Notes: generated from the sequence alone by a model not told the origin. DNA of 64,000 bases from Knoellia subterranea KCTC 19937 (GCF_000768685.1 NZ_AVPK01000002.1:1-64000); one strand, 5' to 3'. Positions 27,552 through 36,642 are shown, counted from the first letter of the stretch. Numbers and translations are program-made.

Positions 27552-28205
27552 ATGCCTGCGTCGAGGAAGGCCCATGTCGTGCTCATCGGCGATCTCGTCG
27601 CGTCGCGCGCGAGCAAGAACCGCCGGGCACTGCACCGCGCCCTCGAGCAGGCGCTCTCCACGGCCAACGCAGCCATTGACCACGTCGAGCCGCTCGAGAT
27701 CACGGCCGGCGACGAATTCCAGGGAGTCTTCGAGCATCTGGGTGAGGCGCTCGACGCGGCACTGCGGGTTCGCCTGGAGTTGCTTCCGCTGGCCGACACC
27801 CGGCACGGTGTGGGCCGGGGGAGCACCACGACTCTTGACCCCGTGCGCGGCATCAAGGACGGTCCGGCCTGGTGGGCGGCACGCGACGCCATCGTGGAAG
27901 CCGAGCGAGCGGCTGGGCGCGCAGCGCTGGGACACGTGCGGACGGCATACCGGGTGGCTGAGGGTGAGCCGGACGACACCGGGACCACCGCGGCAGTGAA
28001 CGCCGCGCTGCTCTGTCAGGACCACCTGCTTGGCTCGTTGTCGGAGAGATCGCTACGACTGGTGAGAGGACTGCTGGACGGGATGACGCAACGAGAGCTC
28101 GCGGCGGCTGAGGGCATCACTGCTTCCGCTGTCTCACAACGGGTTCGGGCCGACGGGCTTGCCGTCATCGTGCAGAGCGCCCAGCTGCTCAGGGACCTGC
28201 CATGA
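27552..28205 (+). CDS. satD: SatD-family protein with C-terminal helix-turn-helix
   Basis: 217 aa. The N-terminal two thirds match the SatD family (VVLIGDLVASR, LEITAGDEFQGVFE, RHGVGRG), named from the acid-tolerance satCDE operon of Streptococcus mutans; the biochemical role is unknown. The C-terminal part (MTQRELAAAEGITASAVSQRVR) reads as a helix-turn-helix, suggesting nucleic-acid binding. ATG at 27552 set by the -10 element six bases upstream. An ATGA overlap with the next membrane protein shows a two-gene operon. Confidence 0.8.
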   Translation: MPASRKAHVVLIGDLVASRASKNRRALHRALEQALSTANAAIDHVEPLEITAGDEFQGVFEHLGEALDAALRVRLELLPLADTRHGVGRGSTTTLDPVRGIKDGPAWWAARDAIVEAERAAGRAALGHVRTAYRVAEGEPDDTGTTAAVNAALLCQDHLLGSLSERSLRLVRGLLDGMTQRELAAAEGITASAVSQRVRADGLAVIVQSAQLLRDLP

Positions 28206-28966
28206 CGTGGCTCGCGATCTGGCTCCTGGGCGTCGGCGTGACCGACCTGCTCCGCGCCGTCGACGATTCGCGGGTGCGCCGTGCCGCGGTCCCCGTGGGC
28301 GCCGTCGTGGTCGTGGGCGTCGGTCTGCTTGCCGGCCTGACGGGCACAGCGGACCTCGTGACGCTCATCGCATCGACTGTTCCCCTCGCGGCATGGGCGG
28401 CACTCTCCGAGCGCTCCCTCGTGCGCGGAGGCGGTCACGTCGAGGCGCTGCTGACCCTGGGTGTGACGGCCGTCGTCCTCGTTGCCGCGTCGGGGCTGGC
28501 TTCGCCTCCGGGTGGGGTCCTCGCCGACTGGCTCGCGTGGGCCGACCTGCCGTTCGGTGAGGTGTCGGTCGACCGGGTCCTGCTCGTTGTGGGATTCGTC
28601 GTCGCCAACCTCGCCACGGGCAATGTCATCGTCCGACTCGTCCTGGTCAGCGTCGGGGCGCTCCGCCCTTCGTCGCGCGCGCCCCGGGCCCTCGAGACGC
28701 AACCCTCCGACAAGCTGCGCGGCGGCCGGCTCCTCGGACCGATGGAGCGCATCTTCATCCTCGGCCTGGGACTCGCGGGACAGATCACGGCCGCCAGCAT
28801 CGTGATCGCGGCCAAGGGCCTGATCCGTTTCCCCGAGCTTCAGTCCGCCCGCGACGACGACACGAGCATCAAGGGCGATGGCATCGACGAGGTGACGGAG
28901 TACTTCCTGGTCGGCAGCTTCGTCAGCTGGCTGGTCGCATTGGGTTCCCTCGCCCTGACCCACTGA
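28202..28966 (+). CDS. Membrane protein cotranscribed with satD
   Basis: 254 aa with about six to seven hydrophobic helices, a basic loop after about residue 150 (RPSSRAPRALETQPSDKLRGG) and a short soluble segment before the last helix. I do not recognise a named family with certainty; membrane partners next to SatD are common in other bacteria. The ATG at 28202 overlaps the satD stop, implying coupled translation and a joint function. Confidence 0.75.
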   Translation: MTWLAIWLLGVGVTDLLRAVDDSRVRRAAVPVGAVVVVGVGLLAGLTGTADLVTLIASTVPLAAWAALSERSLVRGGGHVEALLTLGVTAVVLVAASGLASPPGGVLADWLAWADLPFGEVSVDRVLLVVGFVVANLATGNVIVRLVLVSVGALRPSSRAPRALETQPSDKLRGGRLLGPMERIFILGLGLAGQITAASIVIAAKGLIRFPELQSARDDDTSIKGDGIDEVTEYFLVGSFVSWLVALGSLALTH

Positions 28967-29033
28967 CGGCCCACCTCGTGCATGCTGGTGGACAGGCCGC
29001 GTTGCAGGCCCGGCCCCAGCCGAGGAGGATTTC

Positions 29034-29783
29034 GTGGGATTTCTCGACAAGCTGCTCGGGCGCGAGCCGCGCCAGCAGGCACCGGCGCCCGGTGCCGGAG
29101 GAGGGTCCTGGACGGCCCCGTCCCAGGGGAGCCAGTTCCGTGCGGGCGGCCCGACAAGCGGTGTGGCGTCTGGCTCCTCGGCCGCGGCGACGGCGGAGGA
29201 CGACCGTGCCGTCGCCCGCTACCGCTACCTGCTGCGGACCGCACCTCCGGACTCGCTCGAGCAGGTGCACGCCGAGGCCTTTGCCCGGTTGACTCCCGAA
29301 CAGCGGCAACAGGTACTCACCGAACTCTCGGCGAACGCACCGGCCGGTGAGGTGCCGGCCAGTGCATCCGCCCAGGACCTTGCCCGCGCCGCGACCCGAG
29401 CCGAGATGCGTCAGCCCGGCACCCTCGAGCGGGCCTTCGGCCGCACGGGCTTCGGCGGAGTGGGCATGGGCGGCACCATGATGGGTTCGATGATGGGGAC
29501 CATTGCGGGCGTCGTCGTCGGGTCCGCCATCGCGAATGCCCTGTTCGACGGATACGACTCCTCACCCGAGGCGGCCGAGGCAGGTGACTCCGGCGCGGAC
29601 GTCGGTGCCGATGCAGGCGGCGACGTCTCAGGTGACGCTGGGGCCGGTTCGGACGCCGGGGGCGAAGACTTCGGTGGCGAGGTCGGAGGCTCGGATTTCG
29701 GCGGCTCGGACGTGGGCGGCAGCGACTTCGGAGGCGACTTTGGAGGTGGCGATTTCGGTGGGGGAGACTTCGGCGGCTCCTGA
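29034..29783 (+). CDS. Gly/Asp-rich protein of unknown function
   Basis: 249 aa. It opens MGFLDKLLGRE; a central helical region (RYRYLLRTAPPDSLEQVHAE, LTPEQRQQVLTELS) recurs in uncharacterised actinobacterial proteins. It is followed by a Gly/Met hydrophobic stretch (GGTMMGSMMGTIAGVVVG) that could insert in or lie on the membrane. The last 70 residues are only Gly, Asp, Ala, Ser, Val, Phe and Glu, ending in GDFGG repeats. GTG at 29034 with CGAGGAGG upstream. No function assigned. Confidence 0.75.
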   Translation: MGFLDKLLGREPRQQAPAPGAGGGSWTAPSQGSQFRAGGPTSGVASGSSAAATAEDDRAVARYRYLLRTAPPDSLEQVHAEAFARLTPEQRQQVLTELSANAPAGEVPASASAQDLARAATRAEMRQPGTLERAFGRTGFGGVGMGGTMMGSMMGTIAGVVVGSAIANALFDGYDSSPEAAEAGDSGADVGADAGGDVSGDAGAGSDAGGEDFGGEVGGSDFGGSDVGGSDFGGDFGGGDFGGGDFGGS

Positions 29784-29819
29784 GGTGCACCACGGTTCGA
29801 GTCGGCGGCCTCGATGGTC

Positions 29820-29825
29820 TAGATT
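29820..29825 (+). promoter_or_regulatory. Candidate leaderless -10 element of the CtlX-like gene
   Basis: TAGATT six bases before the GTG at 29832; no ribosome-binding site is visible. Confidence 0.5.
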
Positions 29826-29831
29826 CCGTCC

Positions 29832-30854
29832 GTGAGTGCACAGGCCCCCCACGCTGTCATCCTGATCCGCGCCGAGCGGTTTCTGCCCAACCCCGCCACC
29901 GCGGCCGACAACGCCTTCCAGCGCGACGTCCCGGACGGACAGTCCGACAACGCCGTGTCGACGACGGCCCTGGCCGAGATGGACGCCCTCGCGGACGCCC
30001 TCCGCGCGGCTGGAGTGAGGGTGCACGTCTTCGCCGACGAGGACCACACCCGCCCCGACAGCGTCTTCCCCAACAACTGGCTGTCCACCCATGCGGGTGG
30101 TTATGTCGCGGTCTATCCGATGTACGCCTCCAACCGGCGGCACGAGCGCCGCACGGACGTCCTCGAGATGCTCAAGTCGGAGTACCGCGTGCAGACGATC
30201 GTGGACTACTCCGGCCTCGAGCCCGACGGCATCTTCCTCGAGGGCACCGGAGCGATGGTGCTCGACCACGTCTCGCGAGTCGCTTACACCGCACGCAGCC
30301 ACCGCGCCGACATCGCGGTGCTCGAGCGCTTCTGCACGGACTTCAACTACGAGCCGATGGCCTTCGACGCGGTCGACTCCGACGGCGTGCCGGTGTATCA
30401 CACCAACGTCATCGCCTGCATCGGCACCGACGTCGCGATGATCGCGCTCGACATGATCCCCGACGAGGTGCGTCGCGAGCAGGTGCGTGAGCGGCTGTCG
30501 GTCAACGGCCGACGCATCGTGGAACTGTCCGAGGACCAGATCCGCGAGTTCGCCGGCAACGCCGTCGAGCTGTGCGGCCGCACGGCCGACGGCAAGCGCC
30601 GATACATCATGGCGATGTCGGCGCGGGCTCGCCGCAGCCTGCGTCCCGAGCAGGTGGCTGCTATCGAGGAGTCCTGCGAGATCGTCGCGGTCGACATCCC
30701 GACGATCGAACTGGCCGGAGGGTCCGTGCGCTGCATGATCGCCGGCGTCCACCTCGACCGTCGTCGCGTGGCCGAACCCGAGCCGAACGACACCGTCGAG
30801 GCCATCGACGAGAACGCCGGGACCATCGACGGCCAGGACCTCGTCGACGCCTGA
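29832..30854 (+). CDS. ctlX: Amidinotransferase-fold hydrolase (CtlX citrulline hydrolase / dimethylargininase-like)
   Basis: Guanidino-group-modifying enzyme of the five-bladed pentein fold. Motifs in order: DSVFPNNW, FLEGTGAMVLD, YHTNV (catalytic His) and AGGSVRCMIAGVHL (catalytic Cys). The pattern best fits CtlX, which opens citrulline to ornithine, but dimethylargininases share the motifs, so substrate is inference. 340 aa; GTG at 29832. No arginine or ornithine gene lies nearby. A strong hairpin follows. Confidence 0.78.
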   Translation: MSAQAPHAVILIRAERFLPNPATAADNAFQRDVPDGQSDNAVSTTALAEMDALADALRAAGVRVHVFADEDHTRPDSVFPNNWLSTHAGGYVAVYPMYASNRRHERRTDVLEMLKSEYRVQTIVDYSGLEPDGIFLEGTGAMVLDHVSRVAYTARSHRADIAVLERFCTDFNYEPMAFDAVDSDGVPVYHTNVIACIGTDVAMIALDMIPDEVRREQVRERLSVNGRRIVELSEDQIREFAGNAVELCGRTADGKRRYIMAMSARARRSLRPEQVAAIEESCEIVAVDIPTIELAGGSVRCMIAGVHLDRRRVAEPEPNDTVEAIDENAGTIDGQDLVDA

Positions 30855-30882
30855 GCCGACCACCCGGCATACCCAAAAGCAA

Positions 30883-30941
30883 TCGAGAGTAGAGAACACG
30901 CCGTCCGCGAATTTCGCGAACGGCGTGTTCTCTACTCTCGA
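30883..30941. terminator. Long perfect inverted repeat between ctlX-like gene and glnA
   Basis: Arms of 22 bases (30883-30904 and 30920-30941), starting TCGAGAGTAGAG, pair perfectly; the 15-base centre can extend the stem (CGCGAA/TTCGCG) with one mismatch. It sits between two convergent genes and is symmetrical, so it can end transcription from either side. No U-tract follows. Confidence 0.75.
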
Positions 30942-30954
30942 CCGGATCTTCGAT

Positions 30955-31010
30955 CAGATGTCACTGCGTCTTTTGTTCGACATCTGGCACCTCGAACTAC
31001 GGCAGGTGCC
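30955..31010 (-). terminator. Two stacked hairpins downstream of glnA
   Basis: GGCACCT/AGGTGCC (30986-30992 with 31004-31010) and CAGATGTC/GACATCTG (30955-30962 with 30979-30986, T-rich loop) follow the glnA stop in order before the larger hairpin at 30883-30941. Confidence 0.5.
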
Positions 31011-31043
31011 TCCTTCGTCGGCCCCTACCGCCGCTCTCGCTGC

Positions 31044-32468
31044 TCAGATGTCGAAGTACATCTCGAACTCGTGCGGGTGCGGGCGGAAGCGGATCGGGTC
31101 GACCTCGTTCTTGCGCTTCCACTCGATCCAGGTCTCGATGAGGTCCTTCGTGAAGACGTCACCCTCGAGCAGGAACTCGTGGTCCGCCTCCAGCGCCTCG
31201 AGCACGGCCGGGAGCGAACCCGGGACCTGCTCGATGGCGTCGTGCTCCTCCGGCGGGAGCTCGTAGAGGTCCTTGTCCACCGGCTCCGGGGGCTCGATGC
31301 GGTTCTTGATGCCGTCGAGGCCGGCCATGAGCTGGGCGGCGAACGCGAGGTACGGGTTCGACGACGGGTCCGGGATGCGGAACTCGATGCGCTTGGCCTT
31401 CGGCGAGTCACCCGCGATCGGGATGCGGACGCAGGCCGAGCGGTTGCGGGCCGAGTAGACGAGGTTGACCGGTGCCTCGTAGCCCGGGACGAGGCGGTGG
31501 TAGGAGTTCACCGTCGGGTTGGTGAACGCGAGGACCGCGGGGGCGTGCTTGAGGAGGCCACCGATGTACCAGCGCGCGATGTCCGACAGGCCGCCATAGC
31601 CGCGCTCGTCGTAGAACAGCGGCTCGCCGTCCTTCCAGAGCGACTGGTGCGTGTGCATGCCCGAGCCGTTGTCACCGAAGAGCGGCTTCGGCATGAACGT
31701 CGCGGTCTTGCCGTAGCCCCACACCGTGTTCTTGACGACGTACTTGAACTTCATCATGTCGTCGCCCGACGCGAGGAGCGTGTCGAAGCGGTAGTTGATC
31801 TCCTGCTGACCGGCGGTGCCGACCTCGTGGTGGCTGCGCTCGACCTTGATGCCGACCTTGTCCAGGTTGAGGCAGATGTTGTCGCGAACGTCGGCGAAGT
31901 GGTCGACCGGCGGGACGGGGAAGTAGCCGCCCTTGTAGCGGGTCTTGTAACCCTTGTTGCCGCCCTCCTCCTCGCGACCGGTGTTCCACGCGGCCTCGAC
32001 GGAGTCGAGGTAGTAGTAGGAGGCGTTGGCCTTCGTCTCGAAGCGCACGTCGTCGAAGACGTAGAACTCGGCCTCGGCGCCGAAGTAGGCGGTGTCGGCG
32101 ATGCCCGTCGACTTGAGGTAGGCCTCGGCCTTCGCGGCGATGTTGCGCGGGTCGCGGCTGTAGGGCTCGTCGGTGAACGGGTCGACGATCGAGAAGTTCA
32201 TGATGAGCGTCTTGTGCTCACGGAACGGGTCGAGGTAGGCCGTCGTCGGGTCCGGGATGAGCTTCATGTCGGACTCGTGGATCGCCTGGAAGCCGCGGAT
32301 CGAGGAACCGTCGAACGCCTGGCCGTTCGTGAAGAAGTCCTCGTCGACGGTCTCGGCGGGCACGTTGAAGTGCTGCATCACACCGGGCAGGTCGCAGAAT
32401 CGAATGTCGACGAACTTGACGTCCTCGTCCTTGATGAACGACAGGACCTCGTCAGCAGAGCTGAACAC
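31044..32468 (-). CDS. glnA: Glutamine synthetase type I (GlnA)
   Basis: ATP-dependent glutamate + ammonia ligase, dodecameric, central to nitrogen assimilation. The active-site Asp loop FDGSSIRGF, metal-binding [14 protein letters not shown]-site [12 protein letters not shown] and NRSACVRIP are all present. Tyr at about residue 402 in [11 protein letters not shown] is the adenylylation site of GS-I-beta enzymes, so GlnE control is expected. 474 aa. GTG start at 32468 with AGGAGG five bases upstream. It is divergent from the RDD gene with a 169-base shared promoter region in which no specific GlnR box was recognised. Confidence 0.97.
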   Translation of the reverse strand: MFSSADEVLSFIKDEDVKFVDIRFCDLPGVMQHFNVPAETVDEDFFTNGQAFDGSSIRGFQAIHESDMKLIPDPTTAYLDPFREHKTLIMNFSIVDPFTDEPYSRDPRNIAAKAEAYLKSTGIADTAYFGAEAEFYVFDDVRFETKANASYYYLDSVEAAWNTGREEEGGNKGYKTRYKGGYFPVPPVDHFADVRDNICLNLDKVGIKVERSHHEVGTAGQQEINYRFDTLLASGDDMMKFKYVVKNTVWGYGKTATFMPKPLFGDNGSGMHTHQSLWKDGEPLFYDERGYGGLSDIARWYIGGLLKHAPAVLAFTNPTVNSYHRLVPGYEAPVNLVYSARNRSACVRIPIAGDSPKAKRIEFRIPDPSSNPYLAFAAQLMAGLDGIKNRIEPPEPVDKDLYELPPEEHDAIEQVPGSLPAVLEALEADHEFLLEGDVFTKDLIETWIEWKRKNEVDPIRFRPHPHEFEMYFDI

Positions 32469-32625
32469 GTGGCCTCCTAGCCAATGGGGGAGTGCGGGCG
32501 GTGCCCGGGCATGGTCGTCACCTTAGGAGGGCGGAGTTTCCCGACCATGACCCGAATGTTTCACCGGTGTTACACCCTGCCAGAGGTCGCAGCGACCCGT
32601 CCGAAGCGTCCGCCGTGAGACCGAA

Positions 32626-32631
32626 TACAGT
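32626..32631 (+). promoter_or_regulatory. Candidate leaderless -10 element of the RDD gene
   Basis: TACAGT six bases before the GTG at 32638. Confidence 0.5.
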
Positions 32632-32637
32632 CGTTTC

Positions 32638-33054
32638 GTGACGATCGAAGAACCGCAGGCGTATGCCGGTCAGCACCTTGGCATGCCGGCCGCCGGTCCC
32701 GCGTCCATGGCTCCGTTGTGGCGGCGCGCCGTCGGTCTCCTCATCGATTGGGTCATCGCGCAGGTGCTCGCCGTGTTCGCCTTCGGTGCCGAACTCGGGC
32801 AGGGCGGAGCCGCGGCCTTCGTGCCACTCGCCGTCCTCGCGGTGCTCAACCTGCTCTGCGTCATTCCCTTCGCGGCGACGCCGGGGCACGCCCTGATGAA
32901 GCTCCAGGTGCTGCAGGTGCGTCCGGGTTCGTTCCCGCTCCAGGTCGTGATCCGCACGGCCCTGCTCTGCCTCTTCGTCCCGGCGGTGCTCACCGACCGC
33001 CACGGCCGTGGCCTCCACGACGCCGCGGCCGGCACGGTCATCGCGCGCCGCTGA
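32638..33054 (+). CDS. RDD-family membrane protein
   Basis: 138 aa with three hydrophobic segments and the family's conserved Arg/Asp signature at LWRRAVGLLIDW and a C-terminal DRHGRGLHDAAAGT motif. RDD proteins are found beside glnA in many actinobacteria; some relatives affect ion homeostasis but the function here is unknown. GTG at 32638 is set by the -10 element six bases upstream. Confidence 0.85.
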   Translation: MTIEEPQAYAGQHLGMPAAGPASMAPLWRRAVGLLIDWVIAQVLAVFAFGAELGQGGAAAFVPLAVLAVLNLLCVIPFAATPGHALMKLQVLQVRPGSFPLQVVIRTALLCLFVPAVLTDRHGRGLHDAAAGTVIARR

Positions 33055-33075
33055 GCGCCTCCCCAATCCGGGGTT

Positions 33076-33732
33076 TCAGAGCGTCCGGGACCCCGTCGCC
33101 GCGGTGAAGCCACCGAGGCCGATGTAGGTGAGGCCGATCGCGACCTTGCCCTTGGTCGAGGTCCGGCCCCGACGCTGTGCCCTGGCTGCCATCCGGGTCG
33201 AGATCGTCCCGGCCAGCGCGCCGTAGCTCGCGTCGAAGACGAGTCCGATCGCGACGAACACCGCACCCAGGACGACGATCTGACCGGTCATGGAACCGCG
33301 CGCTGGGTCGAGGAACTGCGGGAAGAACGCGAGGAAGAAGAGCGCCACCTTCGGGTTGGCGATCCCGACGAGGTAGCCCTGTCGCCAACTCTTCCAGTCG
33401 CTCGTGGGTCCCACGACCGCCGTCGGCACCGGTGTCGCGACAGCGCCACGGCTGCGCAGCACCCCGATCCCGAGCCACACGAGATAGCCGGCACCGACGT
33501 AGCGCACCACGGACAGAGCGAGCGCCGACGTGGCCAGGACCGCGGTGAGACCGAGTGCGGTGGCGACGACGAACGTCGCCGTCGCAGACTCGACGCCGAG
33601 AGCAGACATGACGCCGACGCGGCGACCCCCAGCAGCGCCCCGGGCCACGAGGAAGAGCATGGCGGGGCCGGGGAAGAGGATGAGGAGCAGCGACGCGAAG
33701 GCGAACGCGGCCAGAGTGGGGGCGGACGGCAT
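33076..33732 (-). CDS. LysE/RhtB-family amino-acid exporter
   Basis: 218-residue polytopic membrane protein with six hydrophobic segments and the family motifs LLILFPGPAMLFLVARG near the N-terminus and NPKVALFFLAFFPQF in the middle. Exports amino acids or derivatives; substrate unknown. The frame allows a start at 33759, but I use the ATG at 33732 because TACCTT lies six bases upstream of it, giving a leaderless start. The start codon is inside a GTATGCCG octamer. Confidence 0.85.
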   Translation of the reverse strand: MPSAPTLAAFAFASLLLILFPGPAMLFLVARGAAGGRRVGVMSALGVESATATFVVATALGLTAVLATSALALSVVRYVGAGYLVWLGIGVLRSRGAVATPVPTAVVGPTSDWKSWRQGYLVGIANPKVALFFLAFFPQFLDPARGSMTGQIVVLGAVFVAIGLVFDASYGALAGTISTRMAARAQRRGRTSTKGKVAIGLTYIGLGGFTAATGSRTL

Positions 33733-33738
33733 ACGCGA

Positions 33739-33744
33739 AAGGTA
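33739..33744 (-). promoter_or_regulatory. Candidate leaderless -10 element of the LysE gene
   Basis: TACCTT (minus strand) six bases before the ATG at 33732; it favours this start over the upstream in-frame one. Confidence 0.5.
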
Positions 33745-33794
33745 GACCCGAGCACCCACGGAAGGCGACGGGATATCGCCAGGTGAGCCGAGGC

Positions 33795-34526
33795 CTACTT
33801 GCCGCGCATGGCCTTGCGGTCGACGCGGGCGCGGGTCGGGTCCATGCCGGCGGGGACGCCGGTGCGCAGGCCGCCGAGGGACTTGAGGCGCTTGTTGACG
33901 ACCGACGTCTCGTCCTTGGTGAGGACCGGGCGCATCCGGGTCAGCTTGGAACTGATCTTGCTGACCTTGACCTCGTCGTCGGCGTCACCGACGACCCACA
34001 GGTGCACGGGGACGCCGGGCGCGACGCGGTTGATCTTCTTCTCCTCGGCCTTGAGGAGCTTGAGGGCGCGCTGCTTGGGACCCTCACCGATGAGCACGAC
34101 GCCGGGGCGCCCGAGCGCACGGAACACCATGGCCGACCCGGACAGATCGCTCGGCTTGGACGCGCGGTTTGCGTCGACGGCGACCGGCTCCGTCGACGCG
34201 TACCAACCGCGGCGACCCATGCTCTGCAGGGCAGCGCCGGCTGCACCGGCCTGGCCCTCGAGCATGCCGTACATCGCCTTGTTGCCACGACGGTTCATGA
34301 CGAACACAGCGGCAAGCAGTGCGGCGGGAATCGCGATGAGGATGAGATACCAGCGCCAGAGGCCGCCGAGGGCGAAACCGATCCCGACGATGACCGCGAA
34401 GGTCACGAGTGCCGCCGCGAGCATGATCCACCCGATCTTCGGGTCGAGCTGCTTGATGGCGCGGTAGCCCTGACGGATCTCGGCGAACCGTCCGGGCTTC
34501 TTCTCTTCGGTGGTCTCTTTGGCCAC
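33795..34526 (-). CDS. DUF4191 membrane protein
   Basis: 243 aa with a basic N-terminus, two adjacent transmembrane helices at about residues 31-77 and a cytoplasmic domain (AMVFRALGRPGVVLIGEG, VPVHLWVVGDADDEV). It matches the actinobacterial DUF4191 family, which almost always sits directly after lipA, as here. Function unknown. GTG at 34526 with AGGAG about ten bases upstream. Confidence 0.88.
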   Translation of the reverse strand: MAKETTEEKKPGRFAEIRQGYRAIKQLDPKIGWIMLAAALVTFAVIVGIGFALGGLWRWYLILIAIPAALLAAVFVMNRRGNKAMYGMLEGQAGAAGAALQSMGRRGWYASTEPVAVDANRASKPSDLSGSAMVFRALGRPGVVLIGEGPKQRALKLLKAEEKKINRVAPGVPVHLWVVGDADDEVKVSKISSKLTRMRPVLTKDETSVVNKRLKSLGGLRTGVPAGMDPTRARVDRKAMRGK

Positions 34527-34583
34527 GGGGTGCGTGCTCCTGCGTCGGTTCAGTGCGCGAGGTCTCGCGCGGGTGCTAGGGGT

Positions 34584-35618
34584 TCAGGATACGGCGCGTT
34601 CGGTGGCTCCGGCACGGGCGACCAACGAGGCGGCCTCCTGGCGGGCGGGGTCACTGGCGGCCTGGGCCAGGTGGGACAGGTGCTCGGGAATCGGCCGGCC
34701 CCACTTCGTCATCGCGGTGGCCCACAGGCGTCCGGCCCGGTAGGACGAGCGCACCAGCGGCCCGGCCATGACGCCCTTGAAGCCCATCTCCTCGGCGACC
34801 GTGCTCCAGTGGACGAACTCCTCGGGCTTGACCCACCGGTCGATGGGGTGGTGCAGCTTCGAGGGGCGGAGGTACTGCGTGATCGTGAGGATGTCGCAGC
34901 CCGCGTCGTGGAGGTCGGCGATGGCCTGCTCGACCTCGTGGTCCTCCTCGCCCATGCCGAGGATGAGGTTGGACTTCGTGACGAGCTCGGCGTCGCGGGC
35001 CATGGAGAGGACCTTGAGCGACTTCTCGTAGGTGAACGCGGGACGGATCTGGCGGAAGATCCGCGGGACCGTCTCGAGGTTGTGCGCGAAGACCTCGGGG
35101 CGCGCGTCAAAGACCTGGCCGACGAGCTCGGGCTTGGCTCCGAAGTCGGGCGGGAGGATCTCGACACCCGTGTTGGGGTTGAGGGCGTGGATCTGGCGGA
35201 TCGTCTCGGCGTAGAGGCCGGCGGCACCGTCGGGCTGGTCGTCACGGGCCACACCCGTGACGGTCGAGTAGCGCAGGCCCATCTGCTGCACGGACTCGGC
35301 GACGCGGCGGGGCTCGTCGAGGTCCAGAGCGGTCGGGCGACCGGTGGCGATGTCGCAGAAGTCGCAGCGTCGGGTGCAGACGTCACCACCGATGAGGAAG
35401 GTCGCCTCCTTGTCCTCCCAGCACTCGAAGATGTTGGGACAACTGGCTTCCTGGCAGACCGTGTGGAGTCCTTCGCGCTTCACCATGGAGTGGAGCTGGG
35501 TGTACTCCGGGCCCATCCTGGCGGTGGTGCGGATCCACTCCGGCTTGCGCTCGATCGGGGTCTCGGCGTTGCGTGCCTCGACGCGGAGCAGGCGGCGTCC
35601 TTCGGGTGCGACAGTCAC
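34584..35618 (-). CDS. lipA: Lipoyl synthase LipA (radical SAM)
   Basis: Inserts two sulfurs into protein-bound octanoate. It carries both iron-sulfur clusters: the radical-SAM motif CTRRCDFC and the LipA-specific auxiliary cluster [12 protein letters not shown]. 344 aa. The frame is open far upstream, but the GTG at 35618 is right: it matches the family N-terminus ([14 protein letters not shown]) and has TACTCT seven bases before it. Supplies lipoyl groups to the SucB encoded at 47.8 kb and to the GcvH partner of GcvT. Confidence 0.96.
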   Translation of the reverse strand: MTVAPEGRRLLRVEARNAETPIERKPEWIRTTARMGPEYTQLHSMVKREGLHTVCQEASCPNIFECWEDKEATFLIGGDVCTRRCDFCDIATGRPTALDLDEPRRVAESVQQMGLRYSTVTGVARDDQPDGAAGLYAETIRQIHALNPNTGVEILPPDFGAKPELVGQVFDARPEVFAHNLETVPRIFRQIRPAFTYEKSLKVLSMARDAELVTKSNLILGMGEEDHEVEQAIADLHDAGCDILTITQYLRPSKLHHPIDRWVKPEEFVHWSTVAEEMGFKGVMAGPLVRSSYRAGRLWATAMTKWGRPIPEHLSHLAQAASDPARQEAASLVARAGATERAVS

Positions 35619-35625
35619 ACGACCC

Positions 35626-35631
35626 AGAGTA
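35626..35631 (-). promoter_or_regulatory. Candidate leaderless -10 element of lipA
   Basis: TACTCT (minus strand) seven bases before the GTG at 35618. Confidence 0.5.
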
Positions 35632-35706
35632 CGCCCGGGCGTGTCGAACCCCACATTCGGTGCGGACGGGCGGGAACCCATGGGCGCGGGCCGACGTCTG
35701 AGCAGC

Positions 35707-35973
35707 ATGAACCGATACGCCATTCTCTGTGTCGTTGGTCTGCTCACCGCCTGCGGGACGGCGACCTCCGCCGCTGACGGAGGCGGTACCGAGACGAAAA
35801 CGGCTTCCTCGCTGGTCGCCGAGATCGACTGCGGGTCGGTCACCCTTGGTCAGGGAGACGGCGACATCGACTCGAGCGCGGACCGCTACGCCGGGGACAA
35901 GCTCACCCGGGTCTCGTGTGGCCGGGTCACCGCACTGCCGGACCCGCTCAGGTGCGATCCGATCGAGGGGTGA
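35707..35973 (+). CDS. Small putative lipoprotein
   Basis: 88 aa with a signal peptide ending in a lipobox, LLTAC, with the modifiable Cys at residue 16, then a Gly/Thr/Ser linker and a short domain with three further cysteines (EIDCGS, RVSCGR, LRCDP). No family recognised. It lies alone on the plus strand between lipA and lipB. The ribosome-binding site is weak, so the start is not certain. A GACGGC-ATAC-GCCGTC hairpin follows. Confidence 0.55.
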   Translation: MNRYAILCVVGLLTACGTATSAADGGGTETKTASSLVAEIDCGSVTLGQGDGDIDSSADRYAGDKLTRVSCGRVTALPDPLRCDPIEG

Positions 35974-35976
35974 GCG

Positions 35977-35992
35977 GACGGCATACGCCGTC
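35977..35992. terminator. Short hairpin between convergent lipoprotein gene and lipB
   Basis: GACGGC-ATAC-GCCGTC, a 6-bp stem that contains the CGGCATAC octamer. No U-tract. Confidence 0.35.
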
Positions 35993-36003
35993 GTGGTCGG
36001 AAC

Positions 36004-36636
36004 TCAGCCGAGGACGTCGGTGAGGTGCTTCTCGGCGTAGGGGAGGAGGTCCTGGACGGTGACGGTGCGTCCGGCCTCGCGGCTGATCGACGAGACGCCC
36101 GCGTCCTCGATGCCGCACGCGATGATGTTGTCGGCCCACGACAGGTCCGCGTCGCAGTTGAGGGCGAAGCCGTGCATCGTCGTCCGCTTGCTCACGCGGA
36201 CGCCGATCGCGCCGAGCTTGCGGTCGGGGCCGCGGTCGTCGGCGAGGACCCACACGCCACTGCGTCCCTCGACGCGGACCGTCTCGACGCCGAACTCGCG
36301 CGTCATCCGCATCATCGCCTCCTCGAGTCGGCGGACGTGCGCGACGACGTCGATCGGGACCTCGGGGAGGCGGCAGATCGGGTAGCCGACGAGCTGGCCC
36401 GGGCCGTGCCACGTGATGAGGCCGCCGCGGTCGACGTCGACGACGGGGGTGCCGTCGAAGGGCCGCTGCTCGGGCTGGGTGCGCTTGCCCGCGGTGTAGA
36501 CGGCCGCGTGCTCGAGGAGAAGGGTCGTGTCCGGCTCGTCGCCCGCGGCGACGGCCGCGTGCACCTCACGTTGGCGCGCCCAGCCGTCCTCGTAGTCGAC
36601 GAAGTCCGGCGCGAAACCCAGGTGCTCGAAACGCAT
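36004..36636 (-). CDS. lipB: Octanoyltransferase LipB
   Basis: Transfers octanoate from acyl carrier protein to lipoyl domains, the step before LipA. The catalytic Lys is in [10 protein letters not shown] and the thioester Cys in [24 protein letters not shown] is the conserved substrate block. 210 aa. ATG at 36636 with TACCGT six bases upstream; it is divergent from the MMPL gene, with a 107-base gap. Confidence 0.95.
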   Translation of the reverse strand: MRFEHLGFAPDFVDYEDGWARQREVHAAVAAGDEPDTTLLLEHAAVYTAGKRTQPEQRPFDGTPVVDVDRGGLITWHGPGQLVGYPICRLPEVPIDVVAHVRRLEEAMMRMTREFGVETVRVEGRSGVWVLADDRGPDRKLGAIGVRVSKRTTMHGFALNCDADLSWADNIIACGIEDAGVSSISREAGRTVTVQDLLPYAEKHLTDVLG

Positions 36637-36642
36637 ACGGAC

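Noticed and set aside
31071-32480. Plus-strand open frame of 469 codons
   Set aside because: Exact antisense of glnA; codon-bias shadow.
33783-35777. Plus-strand open frame of 664 codons
   Set aside because: Opposite DUF4191 and lipA, whose iron-sulfur motifs are certain; the frame shows no family signature.
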